From the NCBI GenBank assembly GCA_023132365.1, contig JAGLYJ010000023.1, forward strand, positions 1 through 15,143: a DNA stretch of 15,143 nucleotides, in the 5' to 3' direction. Shown here piece after piece: positions 1 through 6,887 of the stretch (the stretch's first letter is position 1; each line of letters opens with the position of its first letter). The notes below the pieces were generated by a model that did not search any database, had not been told where the DNA came from, and saw nothing but the letters and a program-made list of their open reading frames with translations. The DNA comes from Mycoplasmatota bacterium (lineage in GTDB: Bacteria; Bacillota_I; Bacilli_A; Izemoplasmatales; Hujiaoplasmataceae). Made by a program: the position numbers and the translations under genes.

Positions 1-297
1 TCTAAGCATAAACTACCTATTAATTTATACAATGCCAGGTTTATTAAGCCATTTGATACAGTAACCGTTGATAAGATATTCGCATCTGGGTTACCAACCT
101 TTGTTTTAGAAGATGTTGTTAAAATAAGTGGTCTTGGTTCTAGTTTATTAGAATATGCCATTGATAAAGAATATACTGTCAAAAACTTTCATATACTAGG
201 ATTACCTGATGAATTCATTGAACAAGGTACAGTTCAAGAACTATATAAGAAATATTCTTTAGATACTTTATCTGTTATTGAAAGAATCCAAAAATAG
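1..297 (+). CDS. dxs: 1-deoxy-D-xylulose-5-phosphate synthase, C-terminal end (partial)
   Basis: The reading frame is open from the first base to the TAG at 295-297 and gives the last 98 residues of Dxs. This TPP enzyme condenses pyruvate and glyceraldehyde-3-phosphate in the first step of the MEP isoprenoid pathway. The segment corresponds to the transketolase C-terminal domain: it has the family stretches NARFIKPFD, LEDVVKISGLGSSLLEY and, near the end, GLPDEFIEQGTVQELYKKY, the usual Dxs C-terminus. The TPP and pyrimidine-binding domains lie upstream of the window. The stop codon is embedded in the ribosome binding site of recN, so the two genes are very likely co-transcribed. The last MEP enzyme, IspH, is encoded 2 kb away on the other strand. 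A generic transketolase was considered, but the C-terminal wording is Dxs-specific. Confidence 0.9.
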   Translation, partial: SKHKLPINLYNARFIKPFDTVTVDKIFASGLPTFVLEDVVKISGLGSSLLEYAIDKEYTVKNFHILGLPDEFIEQGTVQELYKKYSLDTLSVIERIQK

Positions 298-308
298 GAG
301 TTAATAAT

Positions 309-1988
309 TTGTTAAAGAAATTACAAGTTAAGAATTATGCAATAATTGAAGATTTATCGCTTGATTTCTATGAAGGAATGACTGTTCTAACTGGAGAAAC
401 AGGCGCAGGAAAAAGCATCATTGTTGATGCTATTTCTTTATTGTTGGGTGATAGAGCTTCTAAAGATATGATCGCTTCAAATGCTAATAAAGCTACTGTT
501 ATTGGCGTTTTTTCTTTAGACAACCCTAATCTCAAAAGAATACTAAAAATTAATAATATTGATTTTGATAATGAAGTAGAAATTCAAAGAACCATTAATC
601 AAGAAAATAAAAATATTGTTAGAATAAACAATCAAGTATCATCACTTAAGGTCTTGAAGGAATTAGCTATACATTTAGCTGATATTCATTCTCAGTTTGA
701 TACTAATAGATTGATTAATCCAGATAATTATCTTGTTTTAATTGATAATTTTAGAAAAGACAAGATTAACAACTATGTAAATGATTACTTACTTAAGCTT
801 GATGATTATAAAGTAATTCTAAATAGATATAACAATGCATTAAAGGAAAAAGAGAATACTCTGAAACAACTAGATTTATATAATTTCCAATTAGAAGAGA
901 TTTCAAAGCTAAATCTTGTTAGTAATGAAGATGAATCTCTGCAAGAACAAGTCAACCTACTAGAAAACTTAGACAAAATAAATAGCATATTAGAAAAATT
1001 TAATAGTGTAGTAGAAAATGATAGGTTATTAGATAATATTTTTGATTTAAAATCTGATATTGAATCTATCTCAGATACATCATCTGAATTTAAGGATATT
1101 AGCAAGCGATTAAATGATGTATATTATGAGTTTGATGATATTAAACAAAGTTTAAATAGTCAACTTCAAAATCTTGATTATGACCAAACGGATTATGATG
1201 GTTTAATAACTAGACTTGATGAAATTGATCGTTTTAAAAGAAAATACTCTAAATCAGTTAACGAGTTATTAGAATACCAAAAATTCTTACAACAAGAAGT
1301 TGAAAAAGTTGATAACTATGATGAATATATTGAAGAGATTCATCAAGAGCTTATGGATAAGTTCAACTTGTTAAAAGAAGCAGCTTTTGAACTAAGATCT
1401 TTCAGAAAAGAAATCGCAAAAAAAATCACAAAGGAAATTAAAGAGAACCTTCATGATTTGGTTATATTGAATGCAGATTTTGAAATTAGGTTTGATAATG
1501 CAAACCCTATAGATGAATATGATAATACAGCATTTAAACAAGATGGTATAGATTCAATTGATTTTTATATTTCAACAAACTTAGGAGAACCGCTCAAACA
1601 ATTGTCGAAGACTGCATCTGGCGGTGAAATGTCTAGAGTTATGTTAGCGTTTAAATCAATTTTTGTCAGAAGCAATAAAATTTCAACCATTATATTTGAT
1701 GAAATTGATACAGGTATCTCAGGATATATTGCTAAGCAAATTGCTAATAAGATTAGAGAAATATCAAAAATATCTCAAGTAATATCAATTACTCACATTC
1801 CCCAAGTTGTTGCAACTGGAACCCATCATATTGCAGTTCGCAAATTTATTGTTGGTGACAAAACCAAGACTACAGTTAGCTACCTTGATTATGAACAAAA
1901 AGTTGAAGAAATTGCTAAAATGATTAGTGCTGGCGGGATAACTAAATCTAGTATTGAGAGCGCTAAAGAATTACTTATATCAGAATAA
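309..1988 (+). CDS. recN: DNA repair protein RecN (SMC-like ATPase)
   Basis: RecN is a cytoplasmic SMC-related ATPase recruited early to double-strand breaks, where it helps tether DNA for RecA-dependent repair. The 559 residues match the family length (about 550-575). Visible parts are the N-terminal Walker A GETGAGKS at residues 29-36, the LADIHSQFD region near 122-131 (the HGQHEHQ-like segment of other RecNs), a charged coiled-coil middle (about 150-360), the ABC signature TASGGEMSRVML near 435 and Walker B TIIFDEIDTGIS near 459-470. The start is TTG at 309: AGGAG at 296-300 overlaps the dxs stop with a normal 8-base gap, and the protein opens with LKKLQVKNYAIIEDL as RecN should. In Bacillus subtilis yqxC and ahrC lie between dxs and recN; here they are absent. 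A strong terminator follows. Confidence 0.96.
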   Translation: MLKKLQVKNYAIIEDLSLDFYEGMTVLTGETGAGKSIIVDAISLLLGDRASKDMIASNANKATVIGVFSLDNPNLKRILKINNIDFDNEVEIQRTINQENKNIVRINNQVSSLKVLKELAIHLADIHSQFDTNRLINPDNYLVLIDNFRKDKINNYVNDYLLKLDDYKVILNRYNNALKEKENTLKQLDLYNFQLEEISKLNLVSNEDESLQEQVNLLENLDKINSILEKFNSVVENDRLLDNIFDLKSDIESISDTSSEFKDISKRLNDVYYEFDDIKQSLNSQLQNLDYDQTDYDGLITRLDEIDRFKRKYSKSVNELLEYQKFLQQEVEKVDNYDEYIEEIHQELMDKFNLLKEAAFELRSFRKEIAKKITKEIKENLHDLVILNADFEIRFDNANPIDEYDNTAFKQDGIDSIDFYISTNLGEPLKQLSKTASGGEMSRVMLAFKSIFVRSNKISTIIFDEIDTGISGYIAKQIANKIREISKISQVISITHIPQVVATGTHHIAVRKFIVGDKTKTTVSYLDYEQKVEEIAKMISAGGITKSSIESAKELLISE

Positions 1989-1991
1989 AAA

Positions 1992-2019
1992 AAAAGATGC
2001 ATTTTTGCATCTTTTCTTT
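1992..2019. terminator. Bidirectional intrinsic terminator, recN / minus-strand unit
   Basis: A 10-bp perfect stem, AAAAGATGCA (1992-2001) with TGCATCTTTT (2006-2015), has a four-T loop. T-rich sequence follows on the plus side and an A-run (1987-1995) on the other side reads as a T-run on the minus strand. It lies between the convergent stops of recN and the small membrane protein gene, so it can serve both. Confidence 0.85.
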
Positions 2020-2196
2020 CTAACTTGATAATACAGAAATCATTCCATATATCGCAGCTACTAACATACCGATAAACATACCTGCAGCTAAAACTACAAT
2101 TATAACCTTACCAAGTTTGCTTTTTGTAGGGTTAAAGGCTTTAGGTTCATGTTCATTAGTTGGTTTCGCTGTTTTTTTAACTTTATTGTTTGACAT
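2020..2196 (-). CDS. Small single-span membrane protein, unknown function
   Basis: I do not recognise this 58-residue protein by family name. It has a basic, proline-containing cytoplasmic-type N-terminus (MSNNKVKKTAKPTNEHEPK) and then one hydrophobic span from about residue 28 to 54 (KVIIVVLAAGMFIGMLVAAI and on), ending in a short polar tail. It resembles, in size and layout only, the small DUF4044-type membrane proteins of Bacillota. The start at 2196 is chosen because GGAGTGAT (2201-2208) lies 8 bases upstream of it; a longer reading from 2238 would begin upstream of this ribosome binding site and has none of its own. It lies 72 bases downstream of ispH on the same strand, with a possible -10 box between them, so it may be read both from ispH and alone. 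Confidence 0.75.
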   Translation of the reverse strand: MSNNKVKKTAKPTNEHEPKAFNPTKSKLGKVIIVVLAAGMFIGMLVAAIYGMISVLSS

Positions 2197-2226
2197 AAAT
2201 ATCACTCCATTTATTAATCTCAATAT

Positions 2227-2232
2227 ATTATA
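2227..2232 (-). promoter_or_regulatory. Possible -10 box for the 58-residue membrane protein
   Basis: TATAAT on the minus strand, 19 bases upstream of the GGAGTGAT ribosome binding site. No convincing -35 hexamer is seen at 16-18 bases (only an AT-rich TTTATT-like stretch), so this is a weak or conditional promoter call. Confidence 0.4.
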
Positions 2233-2268
2233 AACCATTACAAGGAAAAAATAAAGTAATAAATTCTC

Positions 2269-3132
2269 TTAATTGTAATTTTTCAAAAACTCAATCACTT
2301 CATTTGTTAAATATGTAGGAGTAGAAGCCCCACTAGAGACAGATACTGTTGAAATATCAATTAAGTCATTAATATCAATATCTGAAACAGATTCAATCAA
2401 AAATGTTTTAGTATTTGTTATATTTCTACTAATAATAGCTAGATTTTTAGAGTTATTACTCCGAGGGTCACCAACAATATAACATAAATCTACTTTTTTG
2501 TTATATTTAATTATGGCAGATTGTCTTTGACTAGTTGCACTACAAATTTCTTCTGATATCAAAGTGTTTGGATAAATACTAATAATTTCATCAATAATGT
2601 GTTCAATCTCTATGAAAGAGAAAGTTGTCTGATTAGTAACAAAAACTGGATCTTTAATATTGTTAGGTATATCATCAATTGTTTCTACTAAAACAATATT
2701 TTTAGATAAGCTAACAGCTGCATTGGCTTCTGGATGGTTATGTTTACCAATATAGATAATGAAATACCCTAGTTTATCGTAGTTTTTAATTAAATCAAAT
2801 GTTTTCTCTACATCTTCACAAGTAGCATCAATATAGGGGATGTTCTTTTCCTTAAGTTTTTCTTTTACAGAAGGATCAGTCCCATGAGCACTTAGAACAA
2901 CTGTACCATCAAGAATTTCATCAATTAAATCAATTCTAGATGTTTTCGTATCATCTAGGGTTATAACACCTGAATCTTTTAAATCATTAACTACAAACTT
3001 ATTGTGAACGATATAACCTAGTACATAGATGGGTTTTTTAATTTCAGGATTCTTTATAGCATTTTTTACAGCGCTAATAGCTTTTATAACCCCTTTGCAG
3101 TAGCCCCTAGGGGTGATACTGATTACTTTCAT
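2269..3132 (-). CDS. ispH: 4-hydroxy-3-methylbut-2-enyl diphosphate reductase (IspH/LytB)
   Basis: IspH is the 4Fe-4S enzyme that reduces HMBPP to IPP and DMAPP, the last step of the MEP pathway. With the chosen start it has 287 residues, typical of the family. The three cluster cysteines are in place: C12 in PRGYCKGV, C105 in DATCEDVEK and C197 in ICSATSQRQ. Substrate-pocket motifs VHN (42-44), SAHG (81-84), HNHPEA (131-136), TNQTTFS (166-172), GDPRSNNSKNL (221-231) and SSGASTP (266-272) are also visible. The start at 3132 has AGGAGT at 3140-3145 just upstream. An in-frame ATG at 3165 is rejected because it would fall at the predicted transcription start and lacks a ribosome binding site. 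The acid in EDVEK after the second cysteine, where proline is common (ATCPxV), is a small deviation. Confidence 0.95.
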   Translation of the reverse strand: MKVISITPRGYCKGVIKAISAVKNAIKNPEIKKPIYVLGYIVHNKFVVNDLKDSGVITLDDTKTSRIDLIDEILDGTVVLSAHGTDPSVKEKLKEKNIPYIDATCEDVEKTFDLIKNYDKLGYFIIYIGKHNHPEANAAVSLSKNIVLVETIDDIPNNIKDPVFVTNQTTFSFIEIEHIIDEIISIYPNTLISEEICSATSQRQSAIIKYNKKVDLCYIVGDPRSNNSKNLAIISRNITNTKTFLIESVSDIDINDLIDISTVSVSSGASTPTYLTNEVIEFLKNYN

Positions 3133-3169
3133 CTTAAATACTCCTTTTGATTTACTTTTACTCATATAT

Positions 3170-3198
3170 ATTATATAATATGTATTAGATTTTTACAA
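3170..3198 (-). promoter_or_regulatory. Promoter of ispH
   Basis: On the minus strand, TTGTAA (3193-3198) and TATAAT (3170-3175) are separated by exactly 17 bases, a near-ideal sigma-A promoter. Transcription would start near 3163, giving a leader of about 30 bases with AGGAGT in it before the ATG at 3132. Confidence 0.75.
3174..3179 (+). promoter_or_regulatory. -10 box for the helicase-trmL-ntdP operon
   Basis: TATAAT at 3174-3179 on the plus strand lies 29 bases before the helicase ATG, with AAAGGA (3197-3202) as ribosome binding site. The -35 at 17 bases is poor (TTTACT, 3151-3156). This box and the ispH -10 box overlap in a perfect palindrome, ATTATATAAT (3170-3179). Confidence 0.55.
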
Positions 3199-3208
3199 AG
3201 GAATAGTT

Positions 3209-4504
3209 ATGAAAACATTTAAAAAAGAATTTATTAATAAAGCATTAAAAGGTATTGGTTTTAAAGAACTTACAGATGTTCAAAAACAAGTAATACCTCT
3301 AATTGAAAACAAAAGAGATTTAATAGTTGAAGCAAACACGGGTTCAGGTAAAACCCATGCTTTTTTAGTGCCAATATTTGAAAGTATCGATATTAGCAAA
3401 AATGAGATTCAAGCTCTAATATTAGCACCCACAAGAGAATTAGCTAAACAAATTCATCAATTCGCTACAGAAATGGCAAATTATTCTGAAGAGAAAATAA
3501 ATGTTGATTTATATATTGGTGGTAGTGATAAACAAAATGTAATAAAAAAACTAAGTAAAGGAATGCCTCATATTGCTATTGGTACTCCTGGCAGAGTAAA
3601 TGATTTAGCTATCAAAGAAAATGTTTTAAAGATATATACTGCAAAGCATTTCGTCATTGATGAAGCTGATATGACTTTAGACAGCAACTTTCTTGATGAA
3701 GTTAGTTCTATACTTAGTACTATAGATAACAAAGCAATTAAGACAGTTTTCTCTGCGACAATACCTCAAGCATTAAAACCATTCTTAAAGAAATATTTAA
3801 GGAATCCTGAAATTATCAATGTTCATCCAAAGGATATATCTAGTTTAAATATTAATCACTTCTTTATTAAAACTAGAGAACAGAATCGTTTTAACACTTT
3901 AACTAAATTAATTGGTGCACTTAACCCATATTTAGCAATTATATTTTGTAACACAAAAGAATCAAGTGAATTAGTATATGAATGGATGAAAGAAAAGAAA
4001 CAAAACGTAACTTTGATTCATGGTGGATTGGATTACCGAAAAAGAAAACAACTTATGAAGAGAATTAATAAGTTGGAATTTCAATATATTGTAGCTACAG
4101 ATATCTTTAGTAGAGGTATAGATGTTTTGGGAGTAAGTCATATTATAAACTATGAATTACCTAGAAACATCGAGTTCTATATTCATAGGACAGGCCGTAC
4201 AGGTCGAGTAGATTTTGATGGTATAGCTATTTCAATGTATGAATTCGATGATAATAAGTATCTAGATAAACTTGAAAGCAAAGGAATTAAGAGTGTTTAT
4301 AAAGATATTTCTAATGGTGTTCTAAAAGACGCAATCATGAGAAGTGCTAGAGCTAAAAGAGAGTGGAAAGAAAACGAACTTGATTATGCTGCAAAAGCCA
4401 GAATTAACAAACCTAAAAAAGTAAAACCAGGTTATAAGAAAAAATATAAATTAGCAGTTGAAGAAGAGAAGAAGAAAATTCACAAAAAGCGAAGAAGGAA
4501 ATAA
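3209..4504 (+). CDS. cshB: DEAD-box ATP-dependent RNA helicase, CshB-like
   Basis: This ATP-dependent RNA helicase should unwind structured RNA in ribosome assembly, mRNA decay or cold adaptation. The 431 residues are close to CshB of Bacillus (about 438). Motifs in order: FKELTDVQKQVIP Q-motif (18-30), motif I ANTGSGKT (42-49), APTRELA, TPGRV, DEAD (151-154), SAT (182-184), FCNTKE, HGG, the VATDIFSRGID motif, and HRTGRTGR (326-333). The C-terminus is a lysine/arginine-rich tail ending KKKIHKKRRRK, likely an RNA-binding extension. The gene starts a plus-strand operon: trmL begins three bases after its stop and ntdP follows. The assignment to CshB rather than CshA or DeaD rests on length, the short basic tail and the absence of a DbpA/RRM domain, and is less certain than the helicase call itself. 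Confidence 0.9.
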   Translation: MKTFKKEFINKALKGIGFKELTDVQKQVIPLIENKRDLIVEANTGSGKTHAFLVPIFESIDISKNEIQALILAPTRELAKQIHQFATEMANYSEEKINVDLYIGGSDKQNVIKKLSKGMPHIAIGTPGRVNDLAIKENVLKIYTAKHFVIDEADMTLDSNFLDEVSSILSTIDNKAIKTVFSATIPQALKPFLKKYLRNPEIINVHPKDISSLNINHFFIKTREQNRFNTLTKLIGALNPYLAIIFCNTKESSELVYEWMKEKKQNVTLIHGGLDYRKRKQLMKRINKLEFQYIVATDIFSRGIDVLGVSHIINYELPRNIEFYIHRTGRTGRVDFDGIAISMYEFDDNKYLDKLESKGIKSVYKDISNGVLKDAIMRSARAKREWKENELDYAAKARINKPKKVKPGYKKKYKLAVEEEKKKIHKKRRRK

Positions 4505-4507
4505 CTT

Positions 4508-5023
4508 ATGCCTTTGAATGTTGTATTATATCAACCTGAAATACCTCAAAACACAGGCAATATAATGAGAACATGTGCTGGAACTAATGTAATATTACAT
4601 TTAATTAAGCCATTAGGATTCAAATTAGATATTAAATATATTAGAAGAACAGCTGTTAACTATCTGGAACATGTTAATTATTATGTTTATAATGACTATA
4701 AAGAATTTTTAAGTAAGAATTCAGGTCGTTTTGTGTTTTTAACTAGATATGGTCAAAAAACACCTAAACAATTTGATTTTAGTTCAGTTGATGAAAATAT
4801 ATATTTAATATTTGGTAGAGAATCAACTGGAATCCCTAAAGAGATTCTTAGAGAACATTTAGATGATTGTGTTAGGTTACCTACTAACGATTCAATTAGA
4901 AGTTTAAATTTAGCTAATTGTGTCGCAGTTATGATATTTGAAGTATTGCGTCAACAAGACTATCCAGATTTATTTACCGAGGAACCAGAAACTTTAAAAG
5001 GATCTGATTGGTTATTAAAATAA
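4508..5023 (+). CDS. trmL: tRNA (cytidine/uridine-34-2'-O)-methyltransferase TrmL
   Basis: TrmL (formerly CspR/YibK) is a SPOUT-family trefoil-knot enzyme that uses S-adenosylmethionine to methylate the ribose of wobble base 34 in certain leucine tRNAs. The 171 residues are near the family length (about 155-170). Visible are the N-terminal PEIPQNTGNIMRTCAGT (10-26), the SAM-knot stretch LIFGRESTGIPKEIL (about 100-114) and the C-terminal knot RSLNLANCVAVMIFEVLRQ (about 131-149). The start ATG is three bases after the helicase stop, with AAGGA inside the helicase's last codons, which indicates translational coupling. Pairing an RNA helicase with a tRNA modifier fits a shared role in RNA maturation, though no direct link is shown. 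Confidence 0.93.
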   Translation: MPLNVVLYQPEIPQNTGNIMRTCAGTNVILHLIKPLGFKLDIKYIRRTAVNYLEHVNYYVYNDYKEFLSKNSGRFVFLTRYGQKTPKQFDFSSVDENIYLIFGRESTGIPKEILREHLDDCVRLPTNDSIRSLNLANCVAVMIFEVLRQQDYPDLFTEEPETLKGSDWLLK

Positions 5024-5038
5024 TAGGGGGTGATTTAT

Positions 5039-5563
5039 ATGCTAGGTGAATTAATTACTTTACATAGTTATAAACATGATCAAACACTACATAGAGTTTG
5101 GAAAAGTGAAACCTTCTTAGAAGAGAATGATGAATATATCATTGTCGCTAACAAACGTACTAAAGTAATTGAATCAAATGGTAGGTTTTGGTATACAAGA
5201 GAGCCTTCTGTAGCTGTTTTTTTTAAAAATCACTGGTATAATGTCATATGCATCTATAAGAAGACTGGTTTATGTTTCTATTGCAATCTGTCAAGCCCTA
5301 TCTTACAGGATGATGAAGCATTGAAATATATTGATTATGATTTAGATATTAAAGTAGATGAAGATTTTAATTATAATCTATTAGATTTGAATGAATATAA
5401 CCGAAATCAAGAGATAATGAACTACTCTGAGGATATAAAAAAGATTTTGTTATTGGAGATGGAAGATTTAAAAAAGCGGATTGAATCAAGAGCTTTTCCA
5501 TTTGACAAAGTGAAGATTAATAAATTGTATAATAAATACAAAGATTTCGAATCAAAGAAATAG
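5039..5563 (+). CDS. ntdP: Nucleoside tri-/diphosphatase, DUF402 family (NtdP/YgaC-like)
   Basis: This protein belongs to the DUF402 fold. The Bacillus/Staphylococcus branch hydrolyses nucleoside tri- and diphosphates with divalent metal. The 174 residues closely follow Bacillus YgaC in length and wording: HSYKHDQTLHRVW (9-21), TREPSVAVFF (53-62) and the block YCNLSSPILQDDEALKYIDYD starting at 81 and running into LDIKV. The acidic cluster D99-Y100-D101-L102-D103 is the expected metal/catalytic centre. The start at 5039 is chosen because AGGGGGTGAT (5025-5034) precedes it at a normal distance; an in-frame GTG at 5030 lies inside that ribosome binding site. It is the last gene of the helicase operon, 15 bases after trmL, and a hairpin follows. 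The C-terminal 45 residues are a charged helical tail. Confidence 0.9.
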   Translation: MLGELITLHSYKHDQTLHRVWKSETFLEENDEYIIVANKRTKVIESNGRFWYTREPSVAVFFKNHWYNVICIYKKTGLCFYCNLSSPILQDDEALKYIDYDLDIKVDEDFNYNLLDLNEYNRNQEIMNYSEDIKKILLLEMEDLKKRIESRAFPFDKVKINKLYNKYKDFESKK

Positions 5564-5604
5564 GTAATTTTGGTAATTAAACTAGGAAATTTAATATAAA
5601 ATAT

Positions 5605-5637
5605 AAGGAGAAAAATTTTGTAATTAGTCTCCTTTTA
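5605..5637 (+). terminator. Possible intrinsic terminator after ntdP
   Basis: AAGGAGA (5605-5611) pairs perfectly with TCTCCTT (5628-5634) across a 16-base AT-rich loop, followed by only a short T stretch. The long loop and weak T-tract make termination plausible but not strong. The 3' arm lies inside the spacer of the promoter for the next gene. Confidence 0.45.
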
Positions 5638-5646
5638 TGTTATAAT
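5618..5646 (+). promoter_or_regulatory. Strong sigma-A-type promoter of the pseudouridine synthase gene
   Basis: TTGTAA (5618-5623) and TATAAT (5641-5646) are spaced by exactly 17 bases, and a TG at 5638-5639 gives an extended -10 (TGTTATAAT). The start codon at 5670 follows with AAGGA at 5656-5660, so the leader is about 15-20 bases. Confidence 0.85.
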
Positions 5647-5669
5647 CCTCTAGACAAGGATGTGATACT

Positions 5670-6524
5670 ATGGAAATGATATATAGAGTCAAGAAACCAG
5701 AAACAATCTTGCGTTTTATGCAAGAAAATAATGTACCTACTAAAATTTTGGACTTAGAAGATAACAAACCAAAAATTTATGTAAATAATTCATTAAAAAG
5801 TAGAAAAGATACAGTCAAAAAAAGCGATAAAATACATTTTTTTGTAAAAGATGAAAAACGTGATGAAAGAGTTAAGCCAGAGGACAAAGAACTTAATATA
5901 GTATTTGAAGATCCTTATGTATTAATTGTTAACAAACCAAGCAATATGCAAATGATGATATCCAAAGCTCATCCATCGGGAACACTAGCTAATATAGTTA
6001 ATCATTATTATGAACAAAAAGATATTAGAGCTAAGATTCATTTTGTAACTAAGCTAGATAAAGAAGCTTCAGGGCTTATAGTAATAGCAAAACACCGTTT
6101 TATTAAATATCTATTCAGCAATTTAGATGATACTATGACTTATTACTTTAAAGCGTTAGTAGAAGGCAAATTAGGTTTAAAAGAAAGCACTATTCCCTTA
6201 CCTATATCTAGAGTTGAAGGTTCAATCAAAAGAGAGATTTCTCAAACTGGGAATGAATGTTTAACTAATTATAGTGTGATTAAAGAATTTAAAGATTACT
6301 CTTTAGTTGATATCTGGGTTAAAAATAAAAGAGCACATCAAATTAGAGTGCATTTATCATACTTCTATAATCATGTTATCGGTGATTCATTATATGGATC
6401 AAGTAAACCTGATAAAGAATTACTACTTTTCTGTTATAAGATAATTTTCTCACATCCAATTACAGAAGAAGATATTCATTTTGAAATAGACTTGCCTGCA
6501 AGTTTTGATGAATTTATTAAATAA
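5670..6524 (+). CDS. RluA-family pseudouridine synthase, divergent
   Basis: Members isomerise uridine to pseudouridine in rRNA or tRNA. The 284 residues show the RluA core: LIVNKPSNMQM (about 87-97), the catalytic block KLDKEASGLIVIAK with the presumed catalytic aspartate D130, and KRAHQIRVHLSYF near 212-224. The N-terminal 70 residues (NNSLKSRKDTVKKSDKIHFF) look like a degenerate S4-type RNA-binding region, as in YjbO/YhcT-like enzymes. The catalytic motif is unusual: the family form is HRLDxxTSG, and here H, R and T are replaced by T, K and A. The aspartate, the SG pair and the HQIRVH motif remain, so activity is plausible. It is a single-gene unit between a strong promoter and a terminator. 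The exact RNA target cannot be told from sequence. Confidence 0.85.
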   Translation: MEMIYRVKKPETILRFMQENNVPTKILDLEDNKPKIYVNNSLKSRKDTVKKSDKIHFFVKDEKRDERVKPEDKELNIVFEDPYVLIVNKPSNMQMMISKAHPSGTLANIVNHYYEQKDIRAKIHFVTKLDKEASGLIVIAKHRFIKYLFSNLDDTMTYYFKALVEGKLGLKESTIPLPISRVEGSIKREISQTGNECLTNYSVIKEFKDYSLVDIWVKNKRAHQIRVHLSYFYNHVIGDSLYGSSKPDKELLLFCYKIIFSHPITEEDIHFEIDLPASFDEFIK

Positions 6525-6553
6525 ACATATTTAAAATATAATTTCCAAAAAAA

Positions 6554-6584
6554 AAGGCTAACTCCGCGTTAGCCTTAATTTTTT
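6554..6584. terminator. Bidirectional intrinsic terminator
   Basis: A 9-bp perfect stem, AAGGCTAAC (6554-6562) with GTTAGCCTT (6568-6576), has the 5-base loop TCCGC. A T-run (6579-6584) follows on the plus strand, and an A-run (6547-6555) serves as T-run on the minus strand. It lies between the convergent pseudouridine synthase and small membrane protein genes, and its T-run overlaps the stop codon of the latter. Confidence 0.9.
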
Positions 6585-6873
6585 ATCCAATTAAACCTGT
6601 AATTTGATCTGCTACAACTGGAAAGAAACTGAAGATTATTACAAAAGCTAAAATCAAGAAATATACTAAAGCAAGTAATTTCTTACCAGCAGTAAATTCA
6701 AGACCAGCAAGTCCACAGACTACTAAAATAGCATAGAGCTTAATTGTAGCTAAAATTCCCATGATACCTGAGTCTATTCCGAATTCTACAATTGCATCTA
6801 AAAAGAAAAATGCATACAATAAGATTGTTAAAAAACCAAATAATTGACCTAATACGTTATATAACTTTTTCAT
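6583..6873 (-). CDS. Three-span membrane protein, unknown function
   Basis: I do not recognise this 96-residue protein. It is almost entirely hydrophobic, with spans at about residues 7-28, 36-60 and 64-85, a short KK at the N-terminus and GKK between the second and third spans (positive-inside placement). There is no signal peptide cleavage site, no cysteine cluster and no charged catalytic motif. A perfect AGGAGG (6879-6884) sits five bases from the ATG, so it should be well translated. It begins 14 bases after the stop of the broken M42 peptidase on the same strand, so it probably depends on that gene's promoter. This may explain why the promoter and the remains of the peptidase gene have been kept. 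Confidence 0.7.
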   Translation of the reverse strand: MKKLYNVLGQLFGFLTILLYAFFFLDAIVEFGIDSGIMGILATIKLYAILVVCGLAGLEFTAGKKLLALVYFLILAFVIIFSFFPVVADQITGLIG

Positions 6874-6887
6874 TTTTTCCTCCTTGT

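Noticed and set aside
806..1105. Open frame of 99 codons on the minus strand
   Set aside because: It lies wholly inside recN in antisense, is serine/leucine-rich as expected of a reversed coding strand, and has no ribosome binding site or neighbours to support it.
2197..2238. Longer start for the 58-residue membrane protein at 2238
   Set aside because: The extra residues include the promoter-like TATAAT and the ribosome binding site of the ATG at 2196, so the region is more likely leader.
3133..3165. Longer start for ispH at 3165
   Set aside because: It would begin at the predicted transcription start and has no ribosome binding site; AGGAGT fits the ATG at 3132, and the family begins close to MKV...GYC.
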